A stretch of 27,500 nt of DNA from positions 1 through 27,500 of the forward strand of contig RPFO01001340.1 in NCBI GenBank assembly GCA_009746045.1. Direction: 5' to 3'. Shown piece by piece: positions 7,405 to 16,947 of the stretch. The stretch comes from Mesostigma viride. Lineage: Eukaryota > Streptophyta > Mesostigmatophyceae > Mesostigmatales > Mesostigmataceae. The notes beneath the pieces are model-generated. The model ran no database searches, was not told the DNA's origin, and saw only the letters and a program-made list of their open reading frames with translations. The first letter of the stretch is position 1; the number at the start of each line of letters is the position of its first letter. The translations under genes were made by a program, and so were the position numbers.

Positions 7405-10400
7405 CTGCACATCAATCACAGCGAGGAAGCAGACATAGAGGAACAAACAGTGGGCAAACCAGCACCTGTCAGAATGTGGTCTGCCCGGCACACAGAGACC
7501 TGCCATCTATTGACAGTAAAAAATCACTTGACCACAGCAGGAAAAGTGATGGCAGTAGACTGCAGGATAGCCGGCTGGGTACCAGAATGGCTACCACTCT
7601 GTGTGGGAACTAGAACCAGGCACAGGTGCGGTGTGACCTTGTGAGGCTAGCTACACAGCAATCTTAATCATTGATGCATCCAAATGCAATACATGTGCAT
7701 CGATCAGCAAACCACACGCAGGCAACTTCATCCGATTGCCTGCTCATGAAGACGCATCGCACTGAGTGCAACGGCAGTCATTCAAGCATCATCATCATCA
7801 AGACAGAAATTGTGTGGCTGACTACTGGGCATAGACAGCAGCTGGCCCCAACTACTAGAATACAAAAAGGCGCAGGGGAGACAGCATCAGTTTAATTAAT
7901 AACTTCACTTGCCAAAGTGCCTGAATCAACAGAGTGATTACGAGCTAAAGGAAGCGATTGTCGTCGCATATTGTAACAAAAAATGCCAGCAGGGGTAGCA
8001 GGGGCAGCGACAGCAGGAAGCTTTACACGCGGCCATTACCTGGAAGAAGCCGACCTGGCTCTTGGCCAGGTTGGCATTGAACCGGTCCATGAAAGGCGAC
8101 ACGGGCAGACCCAGGTGGCGCTCCTCGTCACCCTGCAGGAAGAACTCCTCCTCAATCGCCTTGGTCCACCGAACGTGGGTTGGGCGACTCTTGGCCAGGT
8201 GGCTGGTGACAGCAGCAACGACGCAACACGCGACCATAAGTAAAGCACCAGCATGCAGTGGTCAAAAACAACAAGCCGCGCCACACCGGTATGCCGCCAG
8301 GTACCGCATTTTGTCCTGACATGCTTGCAATAAGTGCCATCACGAAGCTAATTGGGGGATGAAAGGGTGCTCTAATCATGCCTTATTCGGGTGCCCTAAT
8401 AATGGTGCAAATCTTAAGGTGCCATTCTAAGGGTTCTACAAGGTTCCTTTTCAAAACAAGCAAACGGCCGGGTGCCACGTAACCCAGGTCGCCCCAAGGC
8501 TTGCGCTCACCCCAGGTCGCAGCACTTCATGGCCATCTGCAGTGTGATGGAGCGCGCCTCAGCCGACAGCCCCGACGAGGGCAGCACGCCGGTGTCAGGG
8601 ACGACCAGCTGGCGGAAGCGCTGCAAGATGGTGAAGTGCTGCTGCAGGTCGGTGGCCATCACGATGTCGATCACGAGGTGGCGGAACTCCTTGCGCTCCT
8701 GCAGGGACATCTCCGGGTCCAGGAAATCCAGCTCGCACTCCTCGCCCGCCAGAAGCTCAAACGCCGATGCCAGGTGGAACGATTCTGGGGTGGAAAGACG
8801 AGGGGCATTTGCGGACGGACAAGGGGGAAAAGGGGCATTCAAGGAAGGAAATGAGAGATTTGGCAACTTCATGGGGTGGTGAGAGGGGTCCAGGGTGCAA
8901 GGCAGATTGTGGGCGAGGGGAGTGGGTAGAACCATGGAGAGGCATTTCACGGACCAGTTGCATGGCAGGGTACCATCTCACTGCGGGGCAGCATGATGGC
9001 CGGAAGCACGCCCATCACGTCTGGTCACATGCTCTTACAGCCTCATGGGCATCACGTCATGGCACACGGCCACAACAGTCTTATTATATTATAACGATGA
9101 AACCCGGCCCCTTCACAGCAAGGGGTTGCCTACACGAAGCCTAGCTACATGGAAGCTCTTCCTGCTTGGAGCAGGCACGGCCATGTGCCACACGACACGT
9201 CTCCTTGCGCGCCCTCAGCATCCTCCCATCCTACTGGCTTGTCGACCTAGCCGATGACCGACGAGATGGGGTACTGTGACCGATGCATGCAAGATCCTTT
9301 CGTCAGAGCAAAACCTGGTCTGATGAGATCTCTCGGACACAGGGCTGGTCGATGCAAGACCACTTGAGTAGCACAAGCGTCCTACCAGGGAATGAGAACA
9401 AGCTTGAACTCTTGAGCAGGGCCAGCCCGACTCAAGGGTCTATGTTTCTATGGACAGGTAAAATGGGCTGGTAGCTCGGTGGGTGATTGGCTGTGGCTGG
9501 GTGGCTTGGTGGCTGCATGGCTGGCTACGTACCCAGAATGGACCGGTCATTGTAGCGCAGTGCCAGCGGGTGGCTGATGTTTGCCAGGAAGTCGTTGGAG
9601 ACACCTGCGCGTTGGCAGTTTTCGCAGTGATGGGAGACCCAGTACAGTGGGCAAGAAAGCAACATGGCAAGTTCATCAAGGGGGAAGATGCACAATCCAC
9701 GGGGGCAGATGCACGAGGCAAGCATAAATAATAAAACAGCCACAGAAGAGAATTGGGTGCTGAGACAGCCATCTGCAAGACTGCATGCCCCGGATGCCAC
9801 CACCAGGCTACACACAGCTATGCGGGCCGTGTTCACGAAAGTATATGCAAGATATATTGTGCCACACACAAAATGTATGACTGATACTTGACTGCTACAA
9901 AGCCATGCTGCAGTTTCTCGATACCCCTGCAACCCAGTTACATGGATAGGTGGCTAGGCCTACTAAACTCCAACCATATGACTCCCTTGCAAAGCAGTCA
10001 CCTTGCAAGAACAAACACCACCGGCTGCATACTCCCACAGCAGCGCTGCCAACGACGTTTGCAACGGATCCATCCTCCCATTACCTGGGTGTCCGAAATC
10101 GTGGATGAGCACCGCCGTGATCGCCGCCAGCGTCTCCAAGGGCTTGAGGTACTGCGCGAGGCCGCCCGTCTCGTTACACGGCGGCCCCATGAGCAGGTGC
10201 ACCATGTTGGCCGTGGCATCCGCCACGTGCGTGCGGCAGTGGTACGGGTTGGCCTTCATGCTGCCCTCGATGCGCAACAGGAAGTTCTGCAGCTTGTGCA
10301 GGTTTAGGCCCAGCTCCTTGACCAGGTCGAAACGCAGCATCGCCTCGATACCCACACACAGTATCGCGTGCCCACCGCTCTCTTCTTCGATCCGGAAAAC

Positions 10401-13400
10401 ATCCAAGTCCCAAACCCCGAGATGCTTGAGCGATTGGTCAAGAACGTGCAGCTGGGGCGCGGCCGCAGGGTTCTCCGCATCCACCCCAAGATTGGACCCG
10501 GTCCCTGTGACCACCGAGTCATCCGCCCCAGCCACCGAGGGGGGCCCCGTGCTGCTGGCACTCATCACGCCACCGATGCGAACGTGGTGGCCCGTGAAGG
10601 ACCCTAAACCGCTCCCCGCCACGCTCCCTAGACCGCTCCCTGCAATGCTCCCAAACCCACTCCCTGCTATGCTGCCCAGCCCACTTCCAGCCGTGCTCTC
10701 TTGACCACTCGAAGCACTCGTGCGGCCGCCGCTTCCCACTTGCTCGCCCTTGTCCTTGTCGGATTCGGAGAGAGCTCGCGCGCTCACGCTGCCGTGCTCT
10801 GTGCTGCCGACGCCCCCCAGCGCCTCGGCTGCCCCCCCCTCTGGCTGATAGTGCCCGTCGCTGCCGTGCTCTGTGCTGCCGACGCCGCCCAGTGCCTCGG
10901 CCGACCGCCCCTCTGGCCGATGGTGCCCGTCGCTGCCGCTCTTCATGCTGCCGATCTCCGCCTCCTCCAGCTCCTCGTCGAACGACCCGCTCGCGCCATG
11001 TGTCAGCGAGCGGCGCTCCGCCTCGTCAAAGTTGATGATGGTGGGCATGAGGCCCAGGCGGGACATGGACACGCGGTGCGGGCGCGAGGTCGGGCCCCGG
11101 GGGGACGTCATGCCCCCAGCACTGGGTGGGGGCGCCCCCGTGCCAGGTGGCATCGTGAAGCTGCCCCCCGCGTACAGGCTGTTGAGCAGGCCGCGCCCCT
11201 CACTGAGCGCCCGCGTGAGCGTCGCCGAGGGCGAAGATGTGCTGGCACGCCGGAGGCTGGCCAAGGTCCCCCCCGCGACTGCCCCGCCGCCCTCCCTCAG
11301 CCTGCGCTGCTTCTGCTGCTGCTCCTCTTGCTGCTGCACGACTAGGGAGAGGTCCTGGAACCAGCCCTCCGACTTGCACGAGGGAGGCAGGATGGACGAG
11401 ACGGAGGTGGACATGCAGCGGCGGTGGGTCGGGGCCGCCGAGCGCACGGGGCCGTAGCGCACGCCGGGAACGGGCGAGGTGAGCGAGCTTCGCAGCCAGC
11501 CCGCAATGTCCCTGCACACGGAGGCAAGCGAGAGATGGGCATGGAAGCAACCGTTTTCCAGGTATATGAGCCAGGTAAATGGGCCAGTGGATGCGCCAGG
11601 TGAGTTGGCCTGGTGAGAGGGCCAGGTGAATGGGCCAAGTGGTTGGGCCAGGTGAATGAGCCAGGTGAATAGGACAGGTGAACAGGCCAGCGGAATGGGC
11701 CATGAGAACAAGTCAACGATCTGGGGATATAATGAGTGAAAAAAACATTTCTACATCCTCCGCCCTTGGCTCCCACACAACAGGCTGGCTTTTCCCCGCT
11801 TGCCAGCACATGTCCATCTCCAGTGCAACGCATACCGCACGACTGCCAGCTGAAGAGCACCATCGCGCTGGAATCAGAAGAGGGCCAGGTGGGCCGATGG
11901 ACAGGGACGGAAACCACATATGGGACACTGGCTCCTGTCTCGTGGCAGCGATGCAACCTGCCAACCTGCCAACCCACCGCTTGGCACATCCACTAACCCC
12001 CCTACCTGGCATTCCGTGCATGTCCACTAACCACGCATAGTGCAAACCTTTGACTGCAACCTGCTATTGGTTCCGCGTTGCCACATGCTTACAGTGACCA
12101 CCCATCCAGGCCTCTCCTTTCGCTGCCCGCTCGCACCTGTCCATCTGCTGGCACCTGTCCCTCTGCACCCACCTGTCCATGTGCATGCCCCCCATGTGCC
12201 CCCCCATCTCGTCCTGCAGCTTCTCCATAAAGCGCGGCTGGAACAGGTCCTTGCTGCTCAGCAGCCGCAGTAGCGCCTTCATGGTGCTCATCTGGAAGAT
12301 GTCACGGTGGGCCGGACCACAGAGCGTAATTGTGTGGGGATGGCCAAGAGTAGACGCAAGAGAGCGAAACGGGGGAGGGGCGGGGTTGGGGGAAAGGAAA
12401 TCAAGCCACACGCGCACATAAGCACGACAAGTTTCCCATCACAGGGGAGGGAAAAGAACGCCCAGTCACGAAAATCAAGGTACACGAGCTCAGTATGTCC
12501 TCGGCCACTGGAACCAGGTAAGGTGGACAAAGAACTGGAGTCAAGGGCAGTGTGCCTCTGTGCATGGTGAATGACTCACACGCGTCACAGCAGAAGTTGG
12601 AGCCATGTGCTAATGGATATTGTGGGGTGGATGCATAACCTGAGCAGGTGTCGTGTAAAACCAGCCACTGCGCAAGCAGTTTGCAGCACATCTAACAGCA
12701 GAAGTGTTCACGCAACTAGAGATTCTTGTGCTGGCACGTGGTGGCTAAAAGTGTGAATTACACACACATGGGATGAACATATTCCAAGAATCTAGTATCT
12801 CCCCAGGGCGCTGTGCCCGTCACCCGCCTCACCTTGGCAGATTTGCGGCCGAACAGGATGCCCTTGACAATGCCGCGCGCCTCCTCCAGCGGGCAGTCCA
12901 TGTCGATCGCCTGCACGTCCTCCAGAGCACTCTTCTCCTCCAGCCGCTGCTGCAGGCTGTCACACTGCTCCTTGCTGCGCGCCAGGTCCTCCTCCAGCTC
13001 TTGACGGTCCTGTTGTCATCATCGTCATCGTGGTGGTGGTGGTGGCGGCGGCAGCGGCGGCGGCGGCGGCGGTGGTGGTGGTGGTGGTGGTGGTGGTGGT
13101 GGTGGTGGTGGTGGTGGTGGTGGTGGTGGTGGTGGTGGTGGTGGTGGTGGTGGTGGTGGTGGTGGTGGTGGTGGTGGTGGTGGTGGTGGTGGTGGTGGTG
13201 GTGGTGGTGGTGGTGGTGGTGGTGGTGGTGGTGGTGGTGGTGGTGGTGTAGGGTAGGCGGTGGTGGTGGAATGTGAGGCAGCACAGCAAGTCGTGACCAC
13301 GTGCGTGGTTGTGGCAGGCGAGGCAGTGGCACATAAGCTTGTGTGGAGACCAGCCCAGCAACCAAGTCCACACCACACATCAAAGGAGGACCTGGACAAA

Positions 13401-13690
13401 AACATGGAGAGAAGACAAGGAAAATGAGAAACTCAAAATGGAGAAACACATGTCGTCTGTATGTGTTCTAGCTGGGGACGAGTCAAGGGGGCCGCTGTGG
13501 GATTGGCAAAAACAGACAAGCAGCAAGGTTGGCCAGAGGTTTTGTTCACATACTCCCCTGGATGGTAGTGGGGGCTGAAAGGTAACCCATGACGCTCACG
13601 GTGTCATCACGGTAGCCCTCACCAGCTGCCCATCATACAGCTGTCGCATACAGTGCTCTCCACACTTTTGACTGTTGTTATTCAATATCT

Positions 13691-13721
<31 letters not shown>

Positions 13722-16700
13722 CCAATCCATTGGTTCCCACCCCCCACCCCCCCGTCTTCCTACAAAAGCCCCATGCCATGCTCTGCACATTCTCACCTGC
13801 AACTCCGTATCCCTTACACGACAAGTGGCGGATGGCCCCATCGCTCCCTTCTCCCCTACCTGCGCCAGGTCGGTGTTTCGCTGCTCCATGGAGGAGGTGA
13901 TGAGGAAGATGGTCCGCTCAGCACGCTCGTCGTAGTATGCACGGAAGCAGAAGGCGGTCATGGCGAGCAGGTAGACGGCGCACATGATGGACCAATGGGA
14001 GCGCAGGCGCAGCGACTCGCTGGACCAGAAGCCGGGGCCAGGGGATACCGCCAGGGTGACCACGTACAGGGAGAGGTAGCCCACCCACAGGCACACGCTG
14101 TGCAGCAGCCTGGCGGCGAATGGGGGTGGGGGTGGGGAGGTGCAGTGGGGCCGGTGGAGAATAGATGAGAGGGAGATGTAGAGGGAGGAGGGAGGGGGGG
14201 GGGGTAGAATAAACAGGGGAGAGACATCCAATGTTACCATGTTAGGGCAAAAGAGGCACTTAACAGTGCATGGCCGCCCTGCATGATATTCTTACCAAAA
14301 TGAAATGCATGTTCTGCCCAGGCATAGCACATGTTTTGTCAAGGTATCGATGCGACATGGAATATCAGGGCAGTGAGGTTGGGTGGCACAACACCCATTA
14401 AACTATAACACTACTAATTATACTCAACAGGTATAGGATCCTGCGATGCCATGAGATGCACGTGCGTCAAAGCTGCCGGGAGCCCATTTGCTACATGCTA
14501 TGCGAAACAACAGGCATCAGCCACCAGTCCCCAGACTCACTTACAACCCTAGTCAACCAGCAAGGTTACGGTAGGGGTTAAGAGCAAGGTTAAAGCAAGA
14601 TAAAAAAACATACTTGAGTCGCATGGATTTGCATGTTCGAATCGACGAAACCCTCATTGGCCCTGCGGCAAATGGAATACACCAACGGCAAATATACACC
14701 ACGGCCCGGGATCATCTAGCCTCAGTGACTGCAACTCTTGACACTAATGATTATCATGCCAGCCCGCACCTGGGGTTGAAGAAGGAGTGCAGCATTGCGT
14801 TGGTCATGACCACAAACGCCATGACGACCGTGAAGTGGTCCGCAAAGTAGATGCCACGCGTGTCATCCTCTACCGTCTCCCCCGTGTGCACCAGCATCCG
14901 CAACGGCGCCCCCCCTGGGCTGTGGCCACCCTCTGGGTGATAGATGCACGTGATGATGAGGTTGAGTGAGCGTGCGAGCCCAAGTGCAAATGCTGCCACA
15001 CAGAAGGGTACGACAGGGTCTACACTCATGGGCCAGCGGCCCTCCTTGCAGACGCGGATGAGCGCGAGCAGTAGCACGCACGCGGAGCTGGCGATCAACA
15101 CCTCCACCCAGTCGCCCTGGGATCCTGGGCTTGAGTCCATGGGGATGAGTATGATGCCGACGGACATGAGCGCGATGGCCAGCATGTACACGCGCATGGC
15201 ATGGCGGTTGAGGAAGTGCTTGAAGAGCTCGTGGCGCTGCTGGCGGTATTGGAGCTGCACAAGCATGATTGGGGGGAGGAGGAGAAGGTAAGAAAAGAGC
15301 AGGCGGGGGGTGGCACAGGAGGTATGGTGCAGGCGGATTGGAGCAAGTGAATGTGCAGGTGAGGAGGCGTAGGAGCGGGCAGCCTGGTGCGAGAGAGCAG
15401 GCACGCACGGGTCATCTGAGGCAGAGAAAGCAAGCCTTAGTGAGGCCAAATGGCCCACACATGGAACCCGGCCCATTGTACCAGTGGTATAGCAACACAC
15501 ACACACACACACGTGCATATGGCCCAAGCATGGAACCCGGCCCATTGTATCAGTGGTGTAGCAACACACTCACACGTGCATATGGCCCAAGCATGGAACC
15601 CAGCCCATTGTATCAGTGGTATAGCAACACACACGTGCATACGGGATTACATGCAGCCAGTGCTTCCGACGACATCTCACGAAGTACGCTGAATGGGAGA
15701 GGTGCATGGCGATTGGGGTGTGCATACAGCACACATATGTAGTAGCTGTGGCTCCCGCTTGAATAAAGCGTGGTAGAGCGCAGTTGCCAGCAGCACCTTG
15801 AACTCCACACGAAACGCGCTCGTATTGTGTAGGGGTGCTAATGGAGCACACAACAATGCTGGGATGTTGGTGGTGGCATCCAGCTTTGCTGGATGCATCA
15901 ACAATTAAACCAATTATTTACTTAATTGTAGTACTGACATCCATTATCAAGCACAGTGTTGCTGTACACAAACATCCTGTCATGGGCCCCTTGCATGACA
16001 TTTGAAAGATCGAATACTCAGGAATCAAGCGATGCTGATCCCAGGGTGCTCAAGAGTCCCAAGGTATTCGGCAAGCTTGCTTATTCAAAGCGACGCCCTG
16101 TTGCTCATACTATTATTTTTAGCTATTGTCGTTAGGGTGGCATTCTTAAGCACAAGGCAGTGCTCATTCCAAGCTGCCTGCAAAACTTTATAAGGTAATC
16201 CGTCAGATACTGTGAAACCTTGTATTATAAGGCATTGGTAAGCCGGGGTACTTGCTCTTGTAAATGACACACAACTTCTGTAAGACACCCCCCAAAAGTC
16301 TTTGAAAAGTTTTTAGGGTGACACAGTGGCCGACTAAAGAACCACATTAGCTTTGCAACAGGTTACATTTGTGAGAAAGAGACGATCAGATAACCAAGTT
16401 GGTTAGCAGCACCGTTTTCCAGGAAAACTTCGAGAGTGTACAGGCGTATACGTGTGTGCCGCAAGAAAACTCCGCGTCAAAGATAACCCTGCTGGAAATT
16501 TAAGAACACAAAATACAACTAGTTGCGTTGAATCCCTTCTAATTCAGGCTGTACGCCAAGATTGCGCTGTGTACCAGGCCCGCAAATCATGTTTCACATG
16601 TACAATAGGTTTAACGGTAACAGACAAGGCTTGCTGGAAGCTATGAGAGGCACAGTTTCAGCAACTTTTTCCCTCGACATTCCATCGACGCCTGCAAGCG

Positions 16701-16947
16701 ACTTATTTTAATAGCAAACTTGCGGAAATTTGGTTACCTCAAGGGCTGGATGTCCAACGAACCCGCCTGCCAGAGCGTGCATTTGCATTGGCGGCTGCTG
16801 GATACCGTCATCGCTTGACCGCGGGGTAGGTGGCAGAATGGGTGCATAGCTCCGACTTGAACCAACGAACCGTTCCCTACTTCGTCTCCGCTGTTCAGCC
16901 CAGGGCGCGTCCCAAACCAGCACGTCTGGACGTGCTGCCCACGCCAT
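7276..16947 (-). CDS. Membrane-anchored class I cyclic-nucleotide phosphodiesterase (11-exon model)
   Basis: Predicted to hydrolyse cAMP and/or cGMP to the 5'-nucleotide at a membrane. Exons on the minus strand: 16738-16947, 15728-15802 (tentative), 14770-15254, 13860-14109, 12833-13009, 12173-12291, 10085-11511, 9533-9604, 8511-8784, 8040-8202, 7276-7404. All introns are GT-AG and every junction keeps frame, giving about 1,126 residues. Order: soluble N-terminus; six hydrophobic helices near residues 116-133, 147-163, 176-200, 231-253, 258-278 and 296-315; coiled coil ~320-375; Ser/Gly-rich linker ~450-800; catalytic domain ~800-1126. Seen catalytic residues: YHCRTH (His863 acid, His867 metal), HDFGHPG (His909, Asp910), CCDLGH (Asp1028) and the invariant Gln/Phe in KSQVGFF (Gln1079, Phe1082). 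All expected metal ligands are present, so an active enzyme is likely. Substrate preference cannot be read from sequence. The six-helix plus coiled-coil front half may sense or dimerise. Confidence 0.88.
8040..8202 (-). CDS. Phosphodiesterase exon 10: nucleotide-binding pocket
   Basis: From acceptor CACCAG|C to donor TTCCAG|GTAATG, 54 codons. It contains HVRWTKAIEEEFFLQGDEER, LGLPVSPFMDR and KSQVGFFQ. Gln1079 and Phe1082 correspond to the invariant purine-binding glutamine and the phenylalanine clamp of class I phosphodiesterases. Confidence 0.94.
8511..8784 (-). CDS. Phosphodiesterase exon 9: catalytic core with metal Asp
   Basis: From acceptor CCCCAG|AAT to donor CTGGG|GTGAGC. It encodes SFHLASAFELL, then FRHLVIDIVMATDLQQHF (family I/V-x-x-x-V/I-L-ATDM-x-x-HF) and LQMAMKCCDLG, whose Asp is the conserved second-site metal ligand. 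The usual ENHH after YNDRS.L is ESFH here: the last His is kept and the two positions before it differ. Confidence 0.93.
9533..9604 (-). CDS. Phosphodiesterase exon 8: catalytic core
   Basis: From acceptor GCGCAG|GTG to donor CTGG|GTACGT, 23 whole codons: VSNDFLANISHPLALRYNDR then SIL. This matches the family segment that follows HDxxHPG (consensus roughly N-[ND]-F-L...S.LA..YND.S.LE). It enters in phase 1 and leaves in phase 1. Confidence 0.93.
10085..11511 (-). CDS. Phosphodiesterase exon 7: linker and N-terminal half of catalytic domain
   Basis: From acceptor GTGTGCAG|GGAC to donor CACCCAG|GTAATG (475 codons plus split codons). It carries a Gln-rich run (VVQQQEEQQQKQRR), a Ser/Gly/Pro-rich linker with two tandem-repeat arrays, and then the start of the catalytic domain. 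The catalytic part includes VWDLDVFRIEEESGGHAI, YHCRTHVADATANM and AAITAVLIHDFGHP. The HN/H-D metal motif is cut by the intron immediately after HP(G), a junction confirmed by the next exon restoring GVSNDF. Confidence 0.92.
10613..10700 (-). repeat. Coding 8-residue tandem repeat in the linker
   Basis: Within exon 7 the protein repeats an octapeptide of the form GSGLGSIA (variants GSGFGSIA, GSGLGSVA, GSGLGSFT) about four times, with 24-bp DNA periodicity. It lies in the disordered linker just before the catalytic domain and probably varies in number between strains. Confidence 0.8.
10795..10938 (-). repeat. Coding 72-bp tandem duplication in the linker
   Basis: Two 72-bp units (10795-10866 and 10867-10938) encode 24-residue repeats of the form EHGSDGHxxPEGxxAEALGG. 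The frame is preserved. The second unit differs by scattered substitutions, so the duplication is not brand new. Confidence 0.85.
11559..11705. repeat. Intronic minisatellite, ~15-bp unit
   Basis: Diverged units of the form GGCCAGGTGAATGGGCCA repeat through the phosphodiesterase intron just upstream of exon 7. On the minus strand the units contain many CACCTGGCCC pyrimidine-rich segments close to the acceptor. The long open frame across it on the minus strand (HLAHSPG-type repeats) is an artefact of the repeat. Confidence 0.75.
12134..12180 (-). repeat. 18-bp repeat carrying three in-frame splice donors
   Basis: On the minus strand GGACAGGTG occurs three times at 18-nt spacing, each giving an AG|GTG donor (exon ends 12173, 12155, 12137). 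Because the spacing is a multiple of three, any of them joins exon 7 in frame. Confidence 0.7.
12173..12291 (-). CDS. Phosphodiesterase exon 6 with tandem alternative donors
   Basis: From acceptor ATCTTCCAG|ATG to donor ATGGACAG|GTGGGT. It encodes MSTMKALLRLLSSKDLFQPR, then FMEKLQDEMGGHMGGMHMD. An 18-bp repeated unit downstream offers two more donors (exon ends at 12155 and 12137), each adding six residues in frame (WVQRDR, then CQQMDR). The next exon's AG|G phase fits all three. Confidence 0.82.
12833..13009 (-). CDS. Phosphodiesterase exon 5: coiled coil
   Basis: 59 codons from acceptor GACAACAG|GAC to donor GCCAAG|GTGAGG, phase 0 at both ends. It encodes DRQELEEDLARSKEQCDSLQ and QRLEEKSALEDVQAIDMDCP, then EEARGIVKGILFGRKSAK. 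The heptad-like charged pattern predicts a parallel coiled coil that could dimerise the enzyme below the membrane. Its acceptor lies only about 20 bases from the long (CCA)n tract of the preceding intron. Confidence 0.87.
13031..13247. repeat. Very long GTG/CCA trinucleotide microsatellite in an intron
   Basis: About 70 trinucleotide units, mostly GTG, with a GGC/GCA-containing patch at the left end. It lies in the intron between phosphodiesterase exons 4 and 5. The homopolymer open frames through it (Val, Trp, His, Pro, Thr runs) are not genes. Confidence 0.97.
13691..13723. repeat. Poly-C/poly-G tract
   Basis: 28 consecutive C on the plus strand followed by TCCCC, in the same intron as the GTG tract; C-rich sequence continues to about 13753. 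On the transcribed (minus) strand this is a G-run near the 5' part of the intron. Confidence 0.95.
13860..14109 (-). CDS. Phosphodiesterase exon 4: membrane helices 5-6 and start of coiled coil
   Basis: From acceptor CGCCAG|GCTG to donor GCGCAG|GTAGGG. It encodes LLHSVCLWVGYLSLYVVTLA (helix 5), IMCAVYLLAMTAFCFRAYY (helix 6), then a charged juxtamembrane segment (DERAER) running into MEQRNTDLAQ, the start of a coiled coil. It enters after an AG|G arginine codon and leaves in phase 0. Confidence 0.87.
14770..15254 (-). CDS. Phosphodiesterase exon 3: membrane helices 1-4
   Basis: From acceptor TTGTGCAG|CTC to donor CCCAG|GTGCGG (ends phase 2). It encodes LQYRQQRHELFKHFLNRH, then four hydrophobic segments (YMLAIALMSVGIILIPM; VLIASSACVLLLALIRV; VVPFCVAAFALGLARSLNLI; FTVVMAFVVMTNAML). 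Helices 3 and 4 are separated by a His/Gly-rich loop. The helices predict a polytopic membrane module. Confidence 0.85.
15450..15640. repeat. Intronic minisatellite, three units of 59-69 bp
   Basis: Three copies, at 15450-15518, 15519-15581 and 15582-15640, each start ATGGCCCA(A/C) and contain CATGGAACCC(G/A)GCCCATTGTA, then a variable (CA)n run and GTGCAT. Length differences come from the CA run. It lies in the intron between tentative exon 2 and exon 3 of the phosphodiesterase gene. Confidence 0.9.
15728..15802 (-). CDS. Phosphodiesterase exon 2 (tentative)
   Basis: 25 codons, containing FKVLLATALYHALFKREPQ, between an acceptor-like GTGTGGAG|TTC and the donor TGTGCT|GTATGC. It begins and ends in phase 0 and so joins exons 1 and 3 in frame. 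The peptide is an amphipathic helix that would precede the LQYRQQRHELF segment. The acceptor lacks the usual pyrimidine tract and CAG, so the 5' edge may be wrong, or an extra exon may lie between here and exon 1. Confidence 0.4.
16738..16947 (-). CDS. Phosphodiesterase exon 1 (start codon)
   Basis: 70 codons from an ATG in good context (GACAATGGCG) to the donor CTTGAG|GTAACC. The peptide MAWAARPDVLVWDAPWAEQR continues as an Arg/Ser/Pro-rich soluble segment without a signal peptide. It ends in phase 0. Linking it to the downstream membrane exons rests on strand, open frame, start context and donor, as this part has no family conservation. Confidence 0.55.

Noticed and set aside
10003-11457. 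Long plus-strand frames opposite phosphodiesterase exon 7
   Set aside because: High GC coding sequence leaves the antisense strand open. The minus strand carries the YHCRTH and HDFGHP motifs with matching splice sites.
12773-13449. Open frames of poly-Trp, poly-Val, poly-His, poly-Thr or poly-Pro
   Set aside because: They come from the GTG/CCA microsatellite inside a phosphodiesterase intron. The flanking true exons use a different frame with good splice sites.
15450-15640. Tandem repeats as a CRISPR array
   Set aside because: Units are adjacent 59-69 bp minisatellite copies with a variable CA run, without unique spacers, in a eukaryotic intron.
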